Origin: Austropuccinia psidii
Taxonomy: Eukaryota > Basidiomycota > Pucciniomycetes > Pucciniales > Sphaerophragmiaceae
Length of the DNA: 64,000 nt
Direction: 5' to 3'
NCBI GenBank assembly: GCA_023105745.1
Contig: JALGQZ010000019.1
Coordinates: 2,108,001-2,172,000 of the forward strand
Under the pieces are notes generated by a model. That model saw only the letters and a program-made list of their open reading frames with translations, ran no database searches and was not told the origin of the DNA. The position numbers and the translations under genes are program-made. Positions 38,101 through 50,552 of this stretch are shown here, piece by piece. Numbering within the stretch: position 1 is the stretch's first letter; each line of letters begins with the position of its first letter.

Positions 38101-38201
38101 GATCCTTTTTTGTATTACTAATACTTATGAAGGGGAGTTTTATTGCTATTTAATAAGGCAACTGAAATTGAAAAGGGTTCCTTTTCTTACCTGAGCTCAG
38201 A
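32148..38201. other. 6-kb AT-rich interval, nothing recognised
   Basis: Only short frames with no domain; long A/T runs. No LTR or terminal repeat matched the families seen elsewhere in the window. A hairpin sits at 36120-36145. It could be old eroded transposon DNA. Confidence 0.4.
36120..36145. repeat. perfect 9-bp stem hairpin
   Basis: TTGTTTGCA and TGCAAACAA are exact reverse complements around an 8-base loop (CCAGTTGA). Confidence 0.8.
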
Positions 38202-38295
38202 ATGAAGAACTACATAATAATTTTACTCATGATACATTGTTTTGAACTTCCTCTTTTTTTGTGGTTATTTTTTCTCAATGGCACCAAGGAGTCAG
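38202..38295 (+). other. possible first exon coding a signal peptide
   Basis: ATG at 38202 opens 31 codons with a strongly hydrophobic stretch (IIILLMIHCFELPLFLWLFF) ending at NGTKES and a good donor, CAG|GTAAGTAG, at 38296. A short first exon with a signal peptide is common in secreted fungal proteins. However, I could not follow a second exon: sequence after the plausible acceptor near 38379 has early stops. It may be chance or a dead gene. Confidence 0.2.
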
Positions 38296-39667
38296 GTAAG
38301 TAGAAGCTAAAGTTGGTATGTATATAGGTTTTTTGATTCAAATGTTTTGGGGAAAAGGATTTCCTACTAAAAAATAGTGGAAAATTAAATCAATGAAGTT
38401 TATGATAACCACTGAAAATGGATTTTAGACTTAATTGTTCAGAAATTTAAGGTAAAACTGAGATATATCTAGAGGAAGTTAGTCCTCTTAATAAGATTTT
38501 TTGAACAAAAAATAGTAGAAAAGAATATCGGCCTCATGACACTGGGTATATCTGAAAAAGGATAGCTTGTTGAGATCAAAGTGATATAATTTGTAATCAT
38601 ATATGATAGCTCAAATTGAATAATAAAAACAGCTTTATTATGAAAGAAAAACATTTTTAGTAAAATGTGAGGCCAGATTACATTTAATCAATTTATTTAA
38701 TAAAAAAAAACTTAAACTATAAGGGGATTGGCTAGGAAATTTATTCCTAAAAAGTTGTATTAAATCAAAAATTACACTTGCTAATTAATTCCACCATATT
38801 CCAACAAAGAAATATTTGAATTGGGATTTATGATTTAATAATTTTTGAATTATAATCTAGAGTAGATAATAGCTAAAGAGAAAAGAATTTAATTTCCCAA
38901 AAACACATATTAGGGCTTTTATTTGAGTGCGATTGGCTATGTTGTTCAGTATTGAAAAGGAAAATAAAATATCTAGTATAGAGTTTAAAAGATGATTTCA
39001 GTTGAATGAGGTGTGAAAAAAGCATAATCATTATAGTTGAAGTTTCTGTAAGGATACTGTGCTAAATTTAAAAGAATTATTAAAAAGAAATTGAAATAGT
39101 AAAAATTGCTCAACATTGCTCAATTAAAATGTAATTTTATAAGAAGTAGGATTTTATTTACTAACAGGAAAGGATCACTTTTTCAACCAAGCTTCCCTAT
39201 TAGTATTATGGTCATATTCAGGTAACAAAATCAGTATTGTAGAGTAACACACTATACACACATTGAGAAGAAAAAAAAAATCTTCTGATTAACAAGCTGT
39301 TACTGGCCAGAAAGTCACTGAAGAATGGCCCTGGTCAATTTACATTTAAAGTTCTATATAAATTTTATTGGTTTTTTCTCTTTTTCTTGAAGGGGAGCAC
39401 TCTTTGAGATGTTAATTCAGTTTTAAATTAATTTTCTTTATAATTCACCCTTTTACCAGAAATTAAAACAAAACAGTACTTCTGCCAATTTCACATCCCC
39501 TTTTAATCATGATATACTGGCTATGACAGAATCCATATTTCATCAAAATATTAATCAGGATATATAAATTGATGAAAATGAAAACAAATAAACAAAAATT
39601 ATCAACAGATAAGGTATAAGAGTGATTATTTTCAGAGCTTGCGACCTGGGTACATGGGAACTTCATC
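38296..39667. other. AT-rich interval, nothing recognised
   Basis: No frame or repeat match that I can support on either strand. Confidence 0.35.
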
Positions 39668-40528
39668 ATGAGACATTCAAAAAATAATAAATCATACCAA
39701 TTTGAAAAAAAACCTCATCAAATATGGTTAACAATCCCACCAATTAATCCTCATCAACACCCTTATATATTACCTGATTGAACCGAATTCAAAAACACTC
39801 CTGTGCTTATTGATCAAAATCATTCTTTTGAAAACATTAAACTGATGTTACAAAAAATTCAAGGACTTATTAGCTTATCATTTAAATTGATAAAAAAGAG
39901 ACAACAAATAAAAATAAAAAAATTAATCCAGGAGTCAAGACAGGAATTGGGTTCAGGAAATGATCATATATATAAAATATTCTAGATTTTATTCAAAAAA
40001 TATTCATTTAACCCTTGAGGATATTGAAGCAAAAAATCATTAATAAAATAAAATAAATTAATATTTCACCTGTGTTCTTTCAAGAATGAAATACTTATGC
40101 TAAAAAGTAGGAAATACAAATAAAACCATCATTAATGAAGCCAGATTACCAAATTCAGGTCAAACTTTGTTTTTAAACAATCAATTAGACAATTCCAAAG
40201 CTTATTAATATTTCATAGTAAACATGAATTGGTTTCAGAATAAACCAAAGAAGTTTATAATCTTGATAAATGGAACTATTTTATTTCTCCATTTCTTCGA
40301 AATAATTCTTTTATTCCAATTACAACATCCAAGCCAACAAGACATGGTTTACTTTTTTCTGAACTTAAGTTTGGAATGAAATTTTCAAAACAACCTAGTA
40401 TAATTTAAGCTCTCTGGAATAAATTTGAAACTCTTTTTGAAACCTCAAAACAACCACCTGAGCTGAATTAAAATAAATTCCTTACTAATTTTGGATGTTC
40501 TTTTCAAATTAATCAGAGTTTCTTTTAG
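39668..40528 (+). pseudogene. decayed reading frame of unknown family
   Basis: A single frame starting at ATG 39668 runs about 287 codons with roughly a dozen stops but with coherent stop-free runs, for example 39782-39982 and about 40239-40405. The last run contains SELKFGMKFSKQP and, after a stop, LWNKFETLFE. The mix of aromatic, basic and polar residues looks protein-like, and the frame never shifts. In such AT-rich DNA this could still be chance. I do not recognise a domain; an old transposon protein is most likely. Confidence 0.25.
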
Positions 40529-43500
40529 ATAGGTGACGGCTTTATGAAATTTCATCTTCTTCAGTGAAAAAAAGTACTGGATAAAAAAGCTACGAACGAA
40601 AAAGATGAAAATTGACTTTGAAAGGGGAAACCTGTAACTAATTTCATATCTATTATTATAAATCCTTAAAATTCTTTCATTTCAAAGTGATTTTCATCTC
40701 CAATTATTAGATATTCATCTTCAGTCAACATTAGTTTACTGCGAATTTTACAATTGAAAGGGAAAAAGCTTTATTATATTGAGAATATTAGGATTTTAAT
40801 TAATGCCTATCATTTATTAAATATTATGTGATTCTGGGGTATATTTTTTGTTTCAAATCTAAGCCCTTTAATTTCCTACTTGAGATGACAATGTGTGTGA
40901 AATAACACAGCTCAAATTCAATTTCTCAAAATACTCTACCTCTTGTTATTTTGCATTTGATTTCTCATTCCTCAGTGTGAAGACCAGATTAACTTTAAGA
41001 TACCAATTGAAGCTTCTATACACACTCTACATCTTGAAAGAAAAAGCTTGAAATTACTGAATTCTTAGTTTCAAGATGAAATCATTTCATGTTATGGGAC
41101 TATATATTGTGAGTACGAATGATCTAAATTTTGTATAAGGTATTTATCATATGAATAAAAATCACCACATGATTTTGAAGTACTCATTTGTTGATAAGAA
41201 TCGGGGTCATTTATTTAACCAGAAAAGCCAAAATATAATGAAAAAAACGTTGTTCATATGAAAAACAAGCTGGATTGACATTTAGTACCTTCATATACCA
41301 AGTGCAGCACTAATTGAACTTTCACTAAATATTGCAACATTATGTATAACCTTTTTTTATGATCAAAAGAAGCCTCACATGCTTTACCTGGTTTTGTGAA
41401 AAATATCAAGATACCGTATAAGAGTAAAATAGAACCTTTAAGCCCCTCCTATTGCATGAACTAATGAAATTTGGCCCTATTCTATATTTTTCCATTAAAT
41501 AAGTTCTATCTTTTACTTCAGAAGCCATGAAATAATGAAATTTGCATACAGGACAACTGCACCTTGGCTGACTCAAAAAACATCCAAATTTCCCTCAATG
41601 ATTCACAATTTCAATTTGATTTTGGCCTTTATAAATTTCAAGATAGCTAATCTGTAGGGTCTTTTTGCTTGACGGTTTGGTCATTTTTGGACAATGAGAT
41701 TTTCTTGTACCATATTTACTAATCAATTAAAATAGATGTGAAAAATTTCATATATATTTCCAAATTCATCACATGATATATTGGTTGATTAATTAGATAC
41801 ATAGAAGCAAGTTAATGTGTTGAAAATAAATGGCTCCAGATAACAGCTTTCATTAGTTGAATGTAAGATAAGTATTTCTTCTCCAATTCCCAAATCAGAG
41901 CTGACGTAAAAAGACTGTGTGTAATTTAATTATTCAGAGTTCTGAATGAAAGATTTTCAGATTCATTTTCTGATAATAATTGAAAGAATATAAGGAGAAA
42001 GATCTATTTTTTAAGAAACTATAGGGTCTGAGTTTATGTAAGTGAAATTGAATCAAGGTCATTGAAAGCTGCTTTAAAGATTGTAGAGTTTGAAGAAAAA
42101 ATTTGGGCTTAGGTACCAGAAAAAATGGGTTGTTGGTACCTGAGATAATATGGCTAATTGGTTGGGGGATTCAAAAAATCACAGGCATTTGATTTGAGAT
42201 TTGGCTAGAAAATCTGGGCTTTGTAAGGTGGGATTTGGCAGGATTGATAAACCCTAATAAAGGGGGTTTCTAGGATTACTAATAATGAAAAGAATAGTTT
42301 TCAGATTCCTTTTGTTCATTAATGAAGCTTTGAATTTAATCTTTCTTATATTTTATAGGGAAATAGGGTTCAATATTTCTTTATATATCCAAAAAAGCTT
42401 ATTTTTCTTTTTTTGTTTCTTCACCAAAAACCTATTTTGTATCTTATCTTGAGAATATCATTTTTTTTAAATTTGATTTCATATTTATATGAAATATTTG
42501 GAATGGTTTCTTTAAAAATAATTTCATTCAAAGATGTTAGATAATTTCAACAGGAGAAAACAAAGAAAGAAATTTCCCAACATTAATATTTTTTCTCTTT
42601 AAGGGAAAATTCATCTGAATTAGAGAAAGTGTATAGTATCTTATTATTGAATTTTCTGGGAGAAAATATTATTAGAAAGAATTATAAAAAGGTGAGCTCT
42701 TATATCAAGAAAAGGTTTCTACAAGATGGCTTGAAGAATAGGTTTTCCTACATAATAATGGAAAATAACCCTTCAAGAACTGACACTTGAATTGAAATGT
42801 TCCCAATTGCATGTATTCAGAAAACAAAAGATGTTTTTTATAATTCAAAATTAATTCAAATACTTCAACCTTATAAAAACAAAATGAAATTTAAAATCAC
42901 ACTTGGTTAAATTACTGATATTTCCATTTATATCATAAAAAAAGCCATACCAATATTTGATATTTACAAATTTTTGGTTATAGCTGAAATAAAGTTTAAA
43001 AACTCAAAAGAAAAGAAAATATATTCAAGAGTATGATCAATGAACTTATTTTTCATATTTAATATTGAAGAGTTTTGAGAAATTTGAGAAAAAAACCCTA
43101 TGTTTTTTTTGGTATGAGTAGTGAGTAATTCAATTTGGATTAATATTCACTCAATGATAGAAACTTCAGATTTGTTGAATATGAAAAATGGAACTTGTTT
43201 TTCTCAATGAAAAAGTTTTTTTAAATCAACCAACAAATCATATTTTTCTTATTTTGACTTGAAATGTTAATTTTTGTTATTTTTTAAAAAAACTGGACTT
43301 TTGAAAAGGGCACTGGGAAAAGAACCTAAGAATTTAGTAAATACATGTAAGCCCTTATGTGCTTTTTCCAATTTGTGGCCAAAACATGTAAGCTTATGGT
43401 AAAATAATGTAAGTGAACTATCTTTTTAAAAAATTCCTCAATCTTAGTTTTGAGGATTTTTTGATTTTTCTGACATGGGATGCCAAGATCCCCAATTTTT

Positions 43501-43734
43501 TTCAATTTATTTTGCCAAATTTGGCAAAATGGTCATTTTTTTTCAAAAAAATCAAACATATTCCCACTTATGAGATTGAATAATGTTTTTTGAAATGAAG
43601 GGGAGAATCTTTAGAATCAGAAACCAGAAGACCATATTTTTGGGTGGGACAATTGTAGGCCCAAAAAGTGGGTTTTTTATGTTTTTTGTTTCTTTTTGTA
43701 AGCAAATTGAAAATGCCTTTTAGGAAATTAATGA
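40529..43734. other. AT-rich interval left of the Ty3 insertion
   Basis: No clear frame. The right part should hold the gag and protease part of the Copia element whose pol continues at 54332, but decay is too advanced to mark it. A hairpin of two AGGTACCA/TGGTACCT arms lies at 42111-42141. Confidence 0.35.
42111..42141. repeat. inverted repeat, 8-bp arms
   Basis: AGGTACCA (42111-42118) and TGGTACCT (42134-42141) are exact reverse complements, 15 bases apart. Confidence 0.7.
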
Positions 43735-43773
43735 AAGTAAAAATTTAATTTATGGCATTAGTCACATTAAAAG
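43735..43773 (+). pseudogene. Copia GAG-pre-integrase fragment, left side of the Ty3 insertion
   Basis: The plus strand reads NLIYGISHIK up to the insertion; on the other side, after the duplicated AAAAG, SFNL continues. Together they resemble the L-W-H-x-R-L-G-H-x-S-F-x-N-L block of Copia polyproteins. The Copia frame is cut exactly at the duplicated AAAAG (43769-43773). Confidence 0.55.
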
Positions 43774-45737
43774 TGTGAACCTTTGAGATATGACCACATA
43801 CCCAAAAAGGTCACAAGAAATATTTAAAATAATTATTCATTAAAATTAATTATCTTAAAACTAAAAAGGTGCCATAAATAGGCATAAAAACTGGTTTAAC
43901 TTAAAAGCCAATGAATAAAAATCTGAAAAAAATTATACCATTGGATTCCCCATGGTAAAATACACATATACCATTTTTATGGCATATCTTTAAAGTCAAT
44001 ATTTAATGAGTTATAAGTAATAATACCTTATAAAAACATAAATCCTTAATTATTTAAAATACCAATGAAACAACATGTGAAATAAATGGTACCATTGGAT
44101 TCTCCATAAAGATCCACACATAAAACAATTAAGAAGTTAAGCTCCAAAGTCAATACTTAAGGAGTTAAGCTGAATATATGCACTTTTTTGGTCAACGCAT
44201 ATATTCAAGGATTTTGGCTGATATCTTTTGAAAATTGCATGATAAAGTGATTAACCAAAAATGAATTCATCACGTAATTACTGTAGGAATACAGAAATGA
44301 ACTTTATTTCACAAGCTAAGAACAAGTTTAAAACCTGTAAGGGATTATTGATTAAAAGCAATAGAGCTGTTCACCACTTTGTTGTGAAAGTGGTCCAAAC
44401 TTAAAAATAAGTAGAAAGTAAGATTCTACTAGTTCATTCGTGAAGAATGACATAATGTTTATTATAAAATTCAAGGTATAACCCCTTGAAATGATGGTTT
44501 GAAGTTTAAAATATTAAATTTCGACAGAAAAGATGAGTTACAAGAAAAATCATCAAAAATAGAGTTTTGATGATGTAATGAAATGCTCTTGGAAGAATAA
44601 TAAAGTTATGCCAAGCTATTAGAATTCACTCTCTGAATTGCTGTAGCTTCAAAAACTTAAAGGTTATTAAGGATAAAAGTTTGAGCTTAATTTGATCATT
44701 TATCATCACTCACTGTAACCTTAAATTAAGTTTAACAGTCATATGAGTGATGAAATTGGTGAATACTGTTAGTTTATGATTAAAACTAATAAAATACACA
44801 AATTTTGGGGTTCTGCCAAGCCTTGAAGTCATCAAAAATTAGAGTTATAGTGATAACTCTAAATAATGGTGTAACAATGAGATAAGATGGTTTGATCATG
44901 ATGTAATCATAACCAAACCTTAAAATATTGATCAATTCCAGTGGATATGATCCGTGCACGTCTACTAGAAGCCTGTTGGACTCCAGGAGGAAGGAACTTA
45001 GTATAAATAGCGCTCTTTTTACTCTATTTCCCCCTCAGACGCTTACAAAACATTAAATCATTAAGTAAAAAGGTAATTTCTTTATTCTTTATATATAAAT
45101 CTTTCATATTATTAAAGACCAAAGGTAATGTTATTATAATCATCATATTTGACGTGATTATTGCAATCATTTAATTGTTTTGTTTAAATTTCTCTTAAAA
45201 ACCTCTATTCCATGTAAAATAAAGAAAAATTGTAATTTCTCTTAATTTCTATTGTAGCTACAATTTAAATAAGTTTTATTTACATTCTTAGGCGTAAAAG
45301 TATCCAAAGTTATTATATTAAGCATTGAAAGTAGGTTATTTCTCTTATTATAATAATTTTTCTCTATTATTACTTGAATATTTCTATAGTTAATATAAAT
45401 AGTATTCATATTAATTTATAGCTTTAATATTAGTAATATTATTATTATTAATTGCGTTTTATTAATAAAAAACAATTTCTTATGCCTTTATTATTTGTTG
45501 GTAACAATAATAAAGTGCTTTTAAATATATTAATTATCTTATATTCATATATTTATTTATTATATTATTTTTTTATAATATAAATTATATTATTATATTT
45601 ATTTAATAGTATAATTATTTTATGCCATAATTATAATAATTCTTTTTATCTTATTTGTTGCATTGATAAGGGAATTCATAGTACAATAAGTAAAATATTA
45701 GTAATTGTTACTTATTGTTTCATAGTCAAACCTTACA
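43774..45737 (+). repeat. 5' LTR of the full-length Ty3 element (type F4)
   Basis: 1964 bp, TGTGAACCTTTGAG...CAAACCTTACA. It matches 52365-54331 along its length. Its terminal bases resemble LTR types F2 and F3 in this window. Confidence 0.93.
45002..45009 (+). promoter_or_regulatory. TATA box in the 5' LTR
   Basis: TATAAATA, followed about 10-40 bases later by pyrimidine-rich DNA ending CCCCCTCAG. The same place in the 3' LTR (about 53591-53598) reads TAGAAATG, so the box is lost there. Confidence 0.65.
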
Positions 45738-45755
45738 TTTGGGGGCCTGGCCGTG
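45738..45755 (+). other. primer-binding site
   Basis: TTTGGGGGCCTGGCCGTG directly follows the LTR. The first 15 bases are identical to those next to the LTR of the left element (4179-4193). The TGG would pair with a tRNA CCA end; the tRNA is not identified. Confidence 0.7.
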
Positions 45756-46484
45756 ATATTTACTCTAAAAAGACCTTTAAAAATATTCTAATTGGGTTTA
45801 TCCAATAATAATTTACAATTGTAAACATGAAATTATATAATAATTTTATATTTATTGATTTTAAATACTATTGAGGCATTTGGAAAGAAATTGTACTGTC
45901 TTACACGTGGTTTTTCACATCCTAGACTTGCAAGAACTTTCTTTGAGTGACTCTAGTAATTAAAAAAGATACTTTATAAATTAAAAATAATTTTATATTA
46001 TAAATTAATTTTATAAAAAGAATCATATTTATTTTTTATTTTATTCTTTCAAATTAAAAACATAAAAACCAATAAAAAAATATATAAATAAAAACAAATA
46101 ACAAAAAAAGTTATTTTTATTCATTTTAATTTCATTTCTTTATTCATTTTCATGTTTTAAGATATAAAAGCAATTTTTACGTGGAAAATTGCCATATCTT
46201 ACCAAAAATAACACTTTTTATATAAAAGACTTATATATATTTGTCTTTTTTAGTGTTTGAAGACAATCCAACATAGGAAAACCAAACCACTGTTGAAAGA
46301 TTGGTGGAAGAAACTTGTCAAAGTTCTCCAACACCAATAATCACTAAAAAAAAAGAAAGCCAAGAAATTGGACTTTACAGGACCTACTATTCAGGACTCT
46401 GAAGGTGAGTACCTCATTTAGAAATTACCATAAGAAGAGTTCCTGTTCTGAAATCCTCTTATTTCTTATTTTTTTTGTTAAAAT
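45756..46484 (+). other. untranslated leader of the full-length Ty3 element
   Basis: AT-rich and without a long frame. It contains a CACGTGGTTTTTCACATCC block (about 45.91 kb) shared with the left element's leader, and a possible donor GGTGAGTACC near 46405, so leader splicing is possible. Confidence 0.5.
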
Positions 46485-48501
46485 ATGACTACCAGAAGAG
46501 GCTCCCAATACTCCATCCAATCAGATGGAGCTGGACTCAGAGGTAGAATTGATTCCTCCAAAGGGAAAAGGAAGGGCAATATCCCCAGTGGAACAGAATC
46601 CACACAAGGAAGTGCCTTATCCCAAAGGCAAGTCCCAAAAATGCCCATGATATTGGAACCAGAGTTGGAGCTAAGTTTGAGTGACTCAAAAAGGTACAAA
46701 TCACATTCAGAGGGCTCAAATAGACATCTACATGAGCCAGTACAAACAGTACTACACAGTGTACAAAGACAAGGACTGGAAAATGTTGCCCCAAATACAC
46801 CAAGGAGTGATGAACTCCTGGCACATCCTGAAAAGTTCCTCAAAGAGGAGGAAATAGTGAGATACTCCAATGGATGGAATCCACTATCAATCAAACCCCA
46901 AATCAAAAAGATCAAGGAGTACCATGGCAAAAAGAAGGAGGCAACCAAGGAAGAAGCCCCAGTAGCTTCTACCAGCAAGCCCCAAGCCAACCCACCTGCC
47001 CAAGAAGGGAAGAAGAACAAGAAAAAGAATTGGAGAAAACCATATTCCCCAAGCTACAGGATTCTGAAAATCCAAAAGGATGCCATAGACAATGTATTCA
47101 ACATGGCCAGAACTTTATTGGAATTCAAGGACAAGGAAGAAAAAAGGATGAGACAACCTCATTTCCCAAAGAAATAACCTTGTCTAAAGATTTTGTAAAT
47201 ACTTTAGCAGAAATTAAAGATAGTTTATTATCATTACAAGAAATAAACAATAACTTATCTTCTTTAACAAAAATATTTGTACAAAATAAAAAATAAATTG
47301 ACAACATTAAGTTTATTGTTGAAAATAATAAACCAAAGATTTTGATTGATAACACTCAGAAATTAATACAAGGACAACAAGAATTGTATAAATACATAAA
47401 ACATATCAAAGATAAAACTTTGACAATCAATTATGACGTGAGTATTGACAATCTTACAGAATAATTGAACAAACTAAGTATTTCTGTAGAAACATTTGAA
47501 GAAAAGACTTCATCACACCAAAAATTACTTTTACACCATGTGGAAAAGAGTGATGAAGGAAGAATGCATCTGAAAGATGACATTTAAAATGAAATAAGGC
47601 TTATTACTGAAAAAATGGATAAAATTAATGAGGCTAACTCAAATATGCCAAGGTTATCAACCCCATTTTCCCACATAAGAAGCCCTGTTAAGCCAAAAGA
47701 GGAATTAACAAATCCATTCATAACAGAATTAAGTCACCAAGACAGTAACCAAGTATTAATGAAGAAAGCACCTCAATTAAAAGAATGGCCAACATTCACA
47801 GGAGGAGGTGAATATGACCACATGTCATTTATCAAGACAATTGATATGCTACAAGAATATTATGCCATACCAGATGAATTAATTACTTCAAGATTACATT
47901 CATTGTTTGTAAAATATGCAAAAAGATGGTATTATGGCATAAGACAAACAAATGGCATAAATACCTGGTCTTGGTGGGAAAAAGAAATAATCACTCAGTG
48001 GGCTAATGATGCCTGGAGGTACAAGATAGAGAATGAATTTGAAAATTCTTTCTTTGACCCAGAAAAAGACAAATATTTAACTTGGTTCTTAAAAAAAGTT
48101 GAAAGAATCAATGCATTGTACCCAGAAATGTCACAAAAAATGGTGCACATGAAAATACTTAAGAAATGTGGAGGAATCTAGAACATGCCCTGAGAAGCAG
48201 GTGTATAAAACCATGCTCCACAGAAGAGTATATCAATGAACTATAGGACATAGTGACAAGAGCAAAAATTGACAGAACTTGGAAGAAATTGGACATTAAA
48301 AGTCCAAATAAGCCATTTATCAAAAAAGATAAATCAAAAGAAGCTTTCAAGCCCAACACATCCAACAATAATGAGCAAAGCAAATGCCATAAATGTGGAG
48401 GTATTAAACACTTAGCCAATAACTGCCACAAAAAGGCAAAGATTAATGAAATTGTGGAAACAGAAAACCACAATGACAAAGAGGAGGAATCTGACTCTTA
48501 A
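46485..48501 (+). pseudogene. gag: Ty3 gag: N-terminal region, capsid and zinc knuckle (decayed)
   Basis: Structural protein that would form the particle and bind the RNA. ATG at 46485 opens 230 codons: a polar N-terminus, then a Lys-rich block (KKNKKKNWRKPYSPSYRI) and FNMARTLLEF. The frame shifts near 47150 and continues as a coiled-coil-like stretch (LAEIKDSLLSLQEINNNL) with stops at 47294, 47462 and 47585. The capsid domain, 47615-48181, carries LKEWPTFTGGGEYD, LHSLFVKYAKRWYYG and ITQWANDAWRY. After a stop and a second shift comes a complete zinc knuckle at 48385-48426 (CHKCGGIKHLANNC, CX2CX4HX4C). The left element encodes the same blocks, which confirms the reading. Confidence 0.88.
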
Positions 48502-48576
48502 AAAGAAACAGAAGAGTCAGAAAGTTCTGAAAGTGATGAAATTAATATAATTAATGCAAAAATTAATAATATTGAT

Positions 48577-49150
48577 ATGATTTATGAAGTACTAGATGTT
48601 AAATCAAACTTACCACAAGTTGGAACATCTGACACAAACCTGACAAATATACAAGATGCCACAATGTACAGAACCAAACCTGCAAAAGGAACTGGATATA
48701 CAGCTGGAAAATCAAATATAAGTATTGTTATGGTTGATAACCAAGACGGAAAAGTGAGCTTGGATACAGGAGCATATTGCACCTGTGTTGGTAAAAGTTA
48801 GTTAAAAACCATTGTCCCAGACTGGTAAGAAAAGCCTATGCCAATACAAGGTGTCAAATTTAGTAGTGCAAGTGAGAGCATGAAGCCCCTTGGAATAATT
48901 GATTTAACACTAATTTTTCCTCACCCCTCACAATGTGTCAGAATTAAAGTAGAGTTTGTAGTAATGGACAACTGTACTAGTAACCACTTCATACTTGGAA
49001 ATGACTACTTATCAATTTATGGTATAGATATCTCTAACCAAAAAGACAGATATTTTACCATAGGAGATAACAAAAGACAAAAGTTTGGCTTCTCAAATAA
49101 AAAACAAATCACAGCTATTAAGAATGAAGAGAAAAGTCCAGAAAGGGAAC
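48577..49150 (+). pseudogene. Ty3 aspartic protease region (decayed)
   Basis: Would process the polyprotein. The catalytic DTGA lies at 48763-48774 within VSLDTGAYCTC. Downstream are FVVMDN and FILGNDYLSIYGIDI, the typical flap and I-L-G-x-D strands. A TAG at 48799 and another stop near 48827 break it. It is in the same frame as the zinc knuckle. Confidence 0.8.
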
Positions 49151-49181
49151 TTTTTATATCTGAACAACTAAAAGAGGCAGA

Positions 49182-50545
49182 ATGCAATCAAGAATTAACA
49201 GAAAAAATGAAAGAAAAACTGTTGACCTCTTATTTAAGTACAAAAATGCCTTTGCAACTGACAAAGAGCCACTAAATGCCATAATTGGGCATGAGGTGGA
49301 TATAATTCTTAATGTGGAAAAGCCTTACCCACCTTTACTAAGGAGACCTGCTTACCCAGATAGTCCAAGGGCTAGAGAAGCCTTGGAGGTACACATTAAA
49401 GAATTAATGGACCTTGGAGTATTAAGAAAAGTAGGACATAATGAACAGGTAGAGGTCACTACACCTGTAATTATAACTTGGCATAATGAAAAATCAAGAA
49501 TGGTAGGAGACTTCAGAGCCCTGAACACCTGTACCATTCCAGACAGATATACAATACCCAGAATCCATGAGACATTGACACAATTGTCACAAGCTAAATA
49601 CATTATAGCCATGGATGCTCTAAAGGGTTTTCATCAAAATTTCTTAACAGACAATTCCCAGAAACTACGGAGGATAATAGTCCACTGTGGGATTTTTGAA
49701 TACTTAAGAATGCCATTTGGCATAAAAAATGCACCTTCCCATTATCAAAGGATAATGAATACCAGATTTCCTGAAGAGTTATCAGAAGGATGATTTATTA
49801 TCTATATTGATGATATCATAGTTTGCTCAGAAACTTGGGAAAATCACCTTACAAGACTAGAAAGGGTACTACAAAAAATAGTGCAAGTGAATATGAAAAT
49901 TTCCTTGAAAAAGTGTCATTTTGCATATAGTGAACTAAAATCACTAGGACATTTTGTATCTGGACTTAGTCTAGACATAGAGAAGAATAAGGTAGCAGCA
50001 GTACTACTTAAGCCAATGCCTCAAACCAAAAAAGAAATGCAATCATTTCTAGGATTTGCTGGTTACTATAGACAGCATATAAAGGACTTTTCAAAAATTG
50101 CCAAATCCTTGTATAAACTATGTGATCAACAAACAGTCTATGAAATGACAGAAGAAAGAGTCAAGGCATATGAAGAATTGAAAAATTCCTTAACAAATGC
50201 CCCATTTCTTCAAATGCCAGATTGGAGACTACCCTTCAAACTTTACATTGATGCTTGTGGAGAAGGACTAGGTGCTGCACTACACCAGACACAAATTATC
50301 AATGATAAACCAGTAGAAGGACCAATTTGTTTTATTTAAAGACAGATAAAGCCAACAGAAGCAAGATATTGAGCAAGCCAAATGGAATGCCTCTGCTTAG
50401 TGTGGGCTTTAGAAAAATTACATTATTACTTGGATGGAAAAGTATCTGATGTGATTACAGACTGTAATGCTATAGAATCTCTATTAAATATGAAAAGTCC
50501 GAATAGACATATGCTGAGATAGCAAATTGTTATCCAAGAATATAG
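49182..50545 (+). pseudogene. pol: Ty3 reverse transcriptase and RNase H (decayed)
   Basis: RT copies element RNA; RNase H removes it. The frame starts after a shift near 49220. RT blocks: LRRPAYPDSP, VTTPVIITWH, RMVGDFRALN, YIIAMDALKGFHQ, YLRMPFGIKNAPSHYQ, then YIDD at 49803-49814 with both catalytic Asp present, followed by SLKKCHFA and [16 protein letters not shown] at 49791, where relatives have Trp, precedes the YIDD box. RNase [15 protein letters not shown] (Asp), [12 protein letters not shown] (Glu) and [12 protein letters not shown] (Asp). Stops at 50337, about 50371 and about 50519 interrupt it. All three RNase H acidic residues remain. Confidence 0.92.
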
Positions 50546-50552
50546 AGGCAAT

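Noticed and set aside
46478..47020. 180-codon open frame on minus
   Set aside because: Antisense shadow of the gag N-terminus, which is supported by a second copy in the left element.
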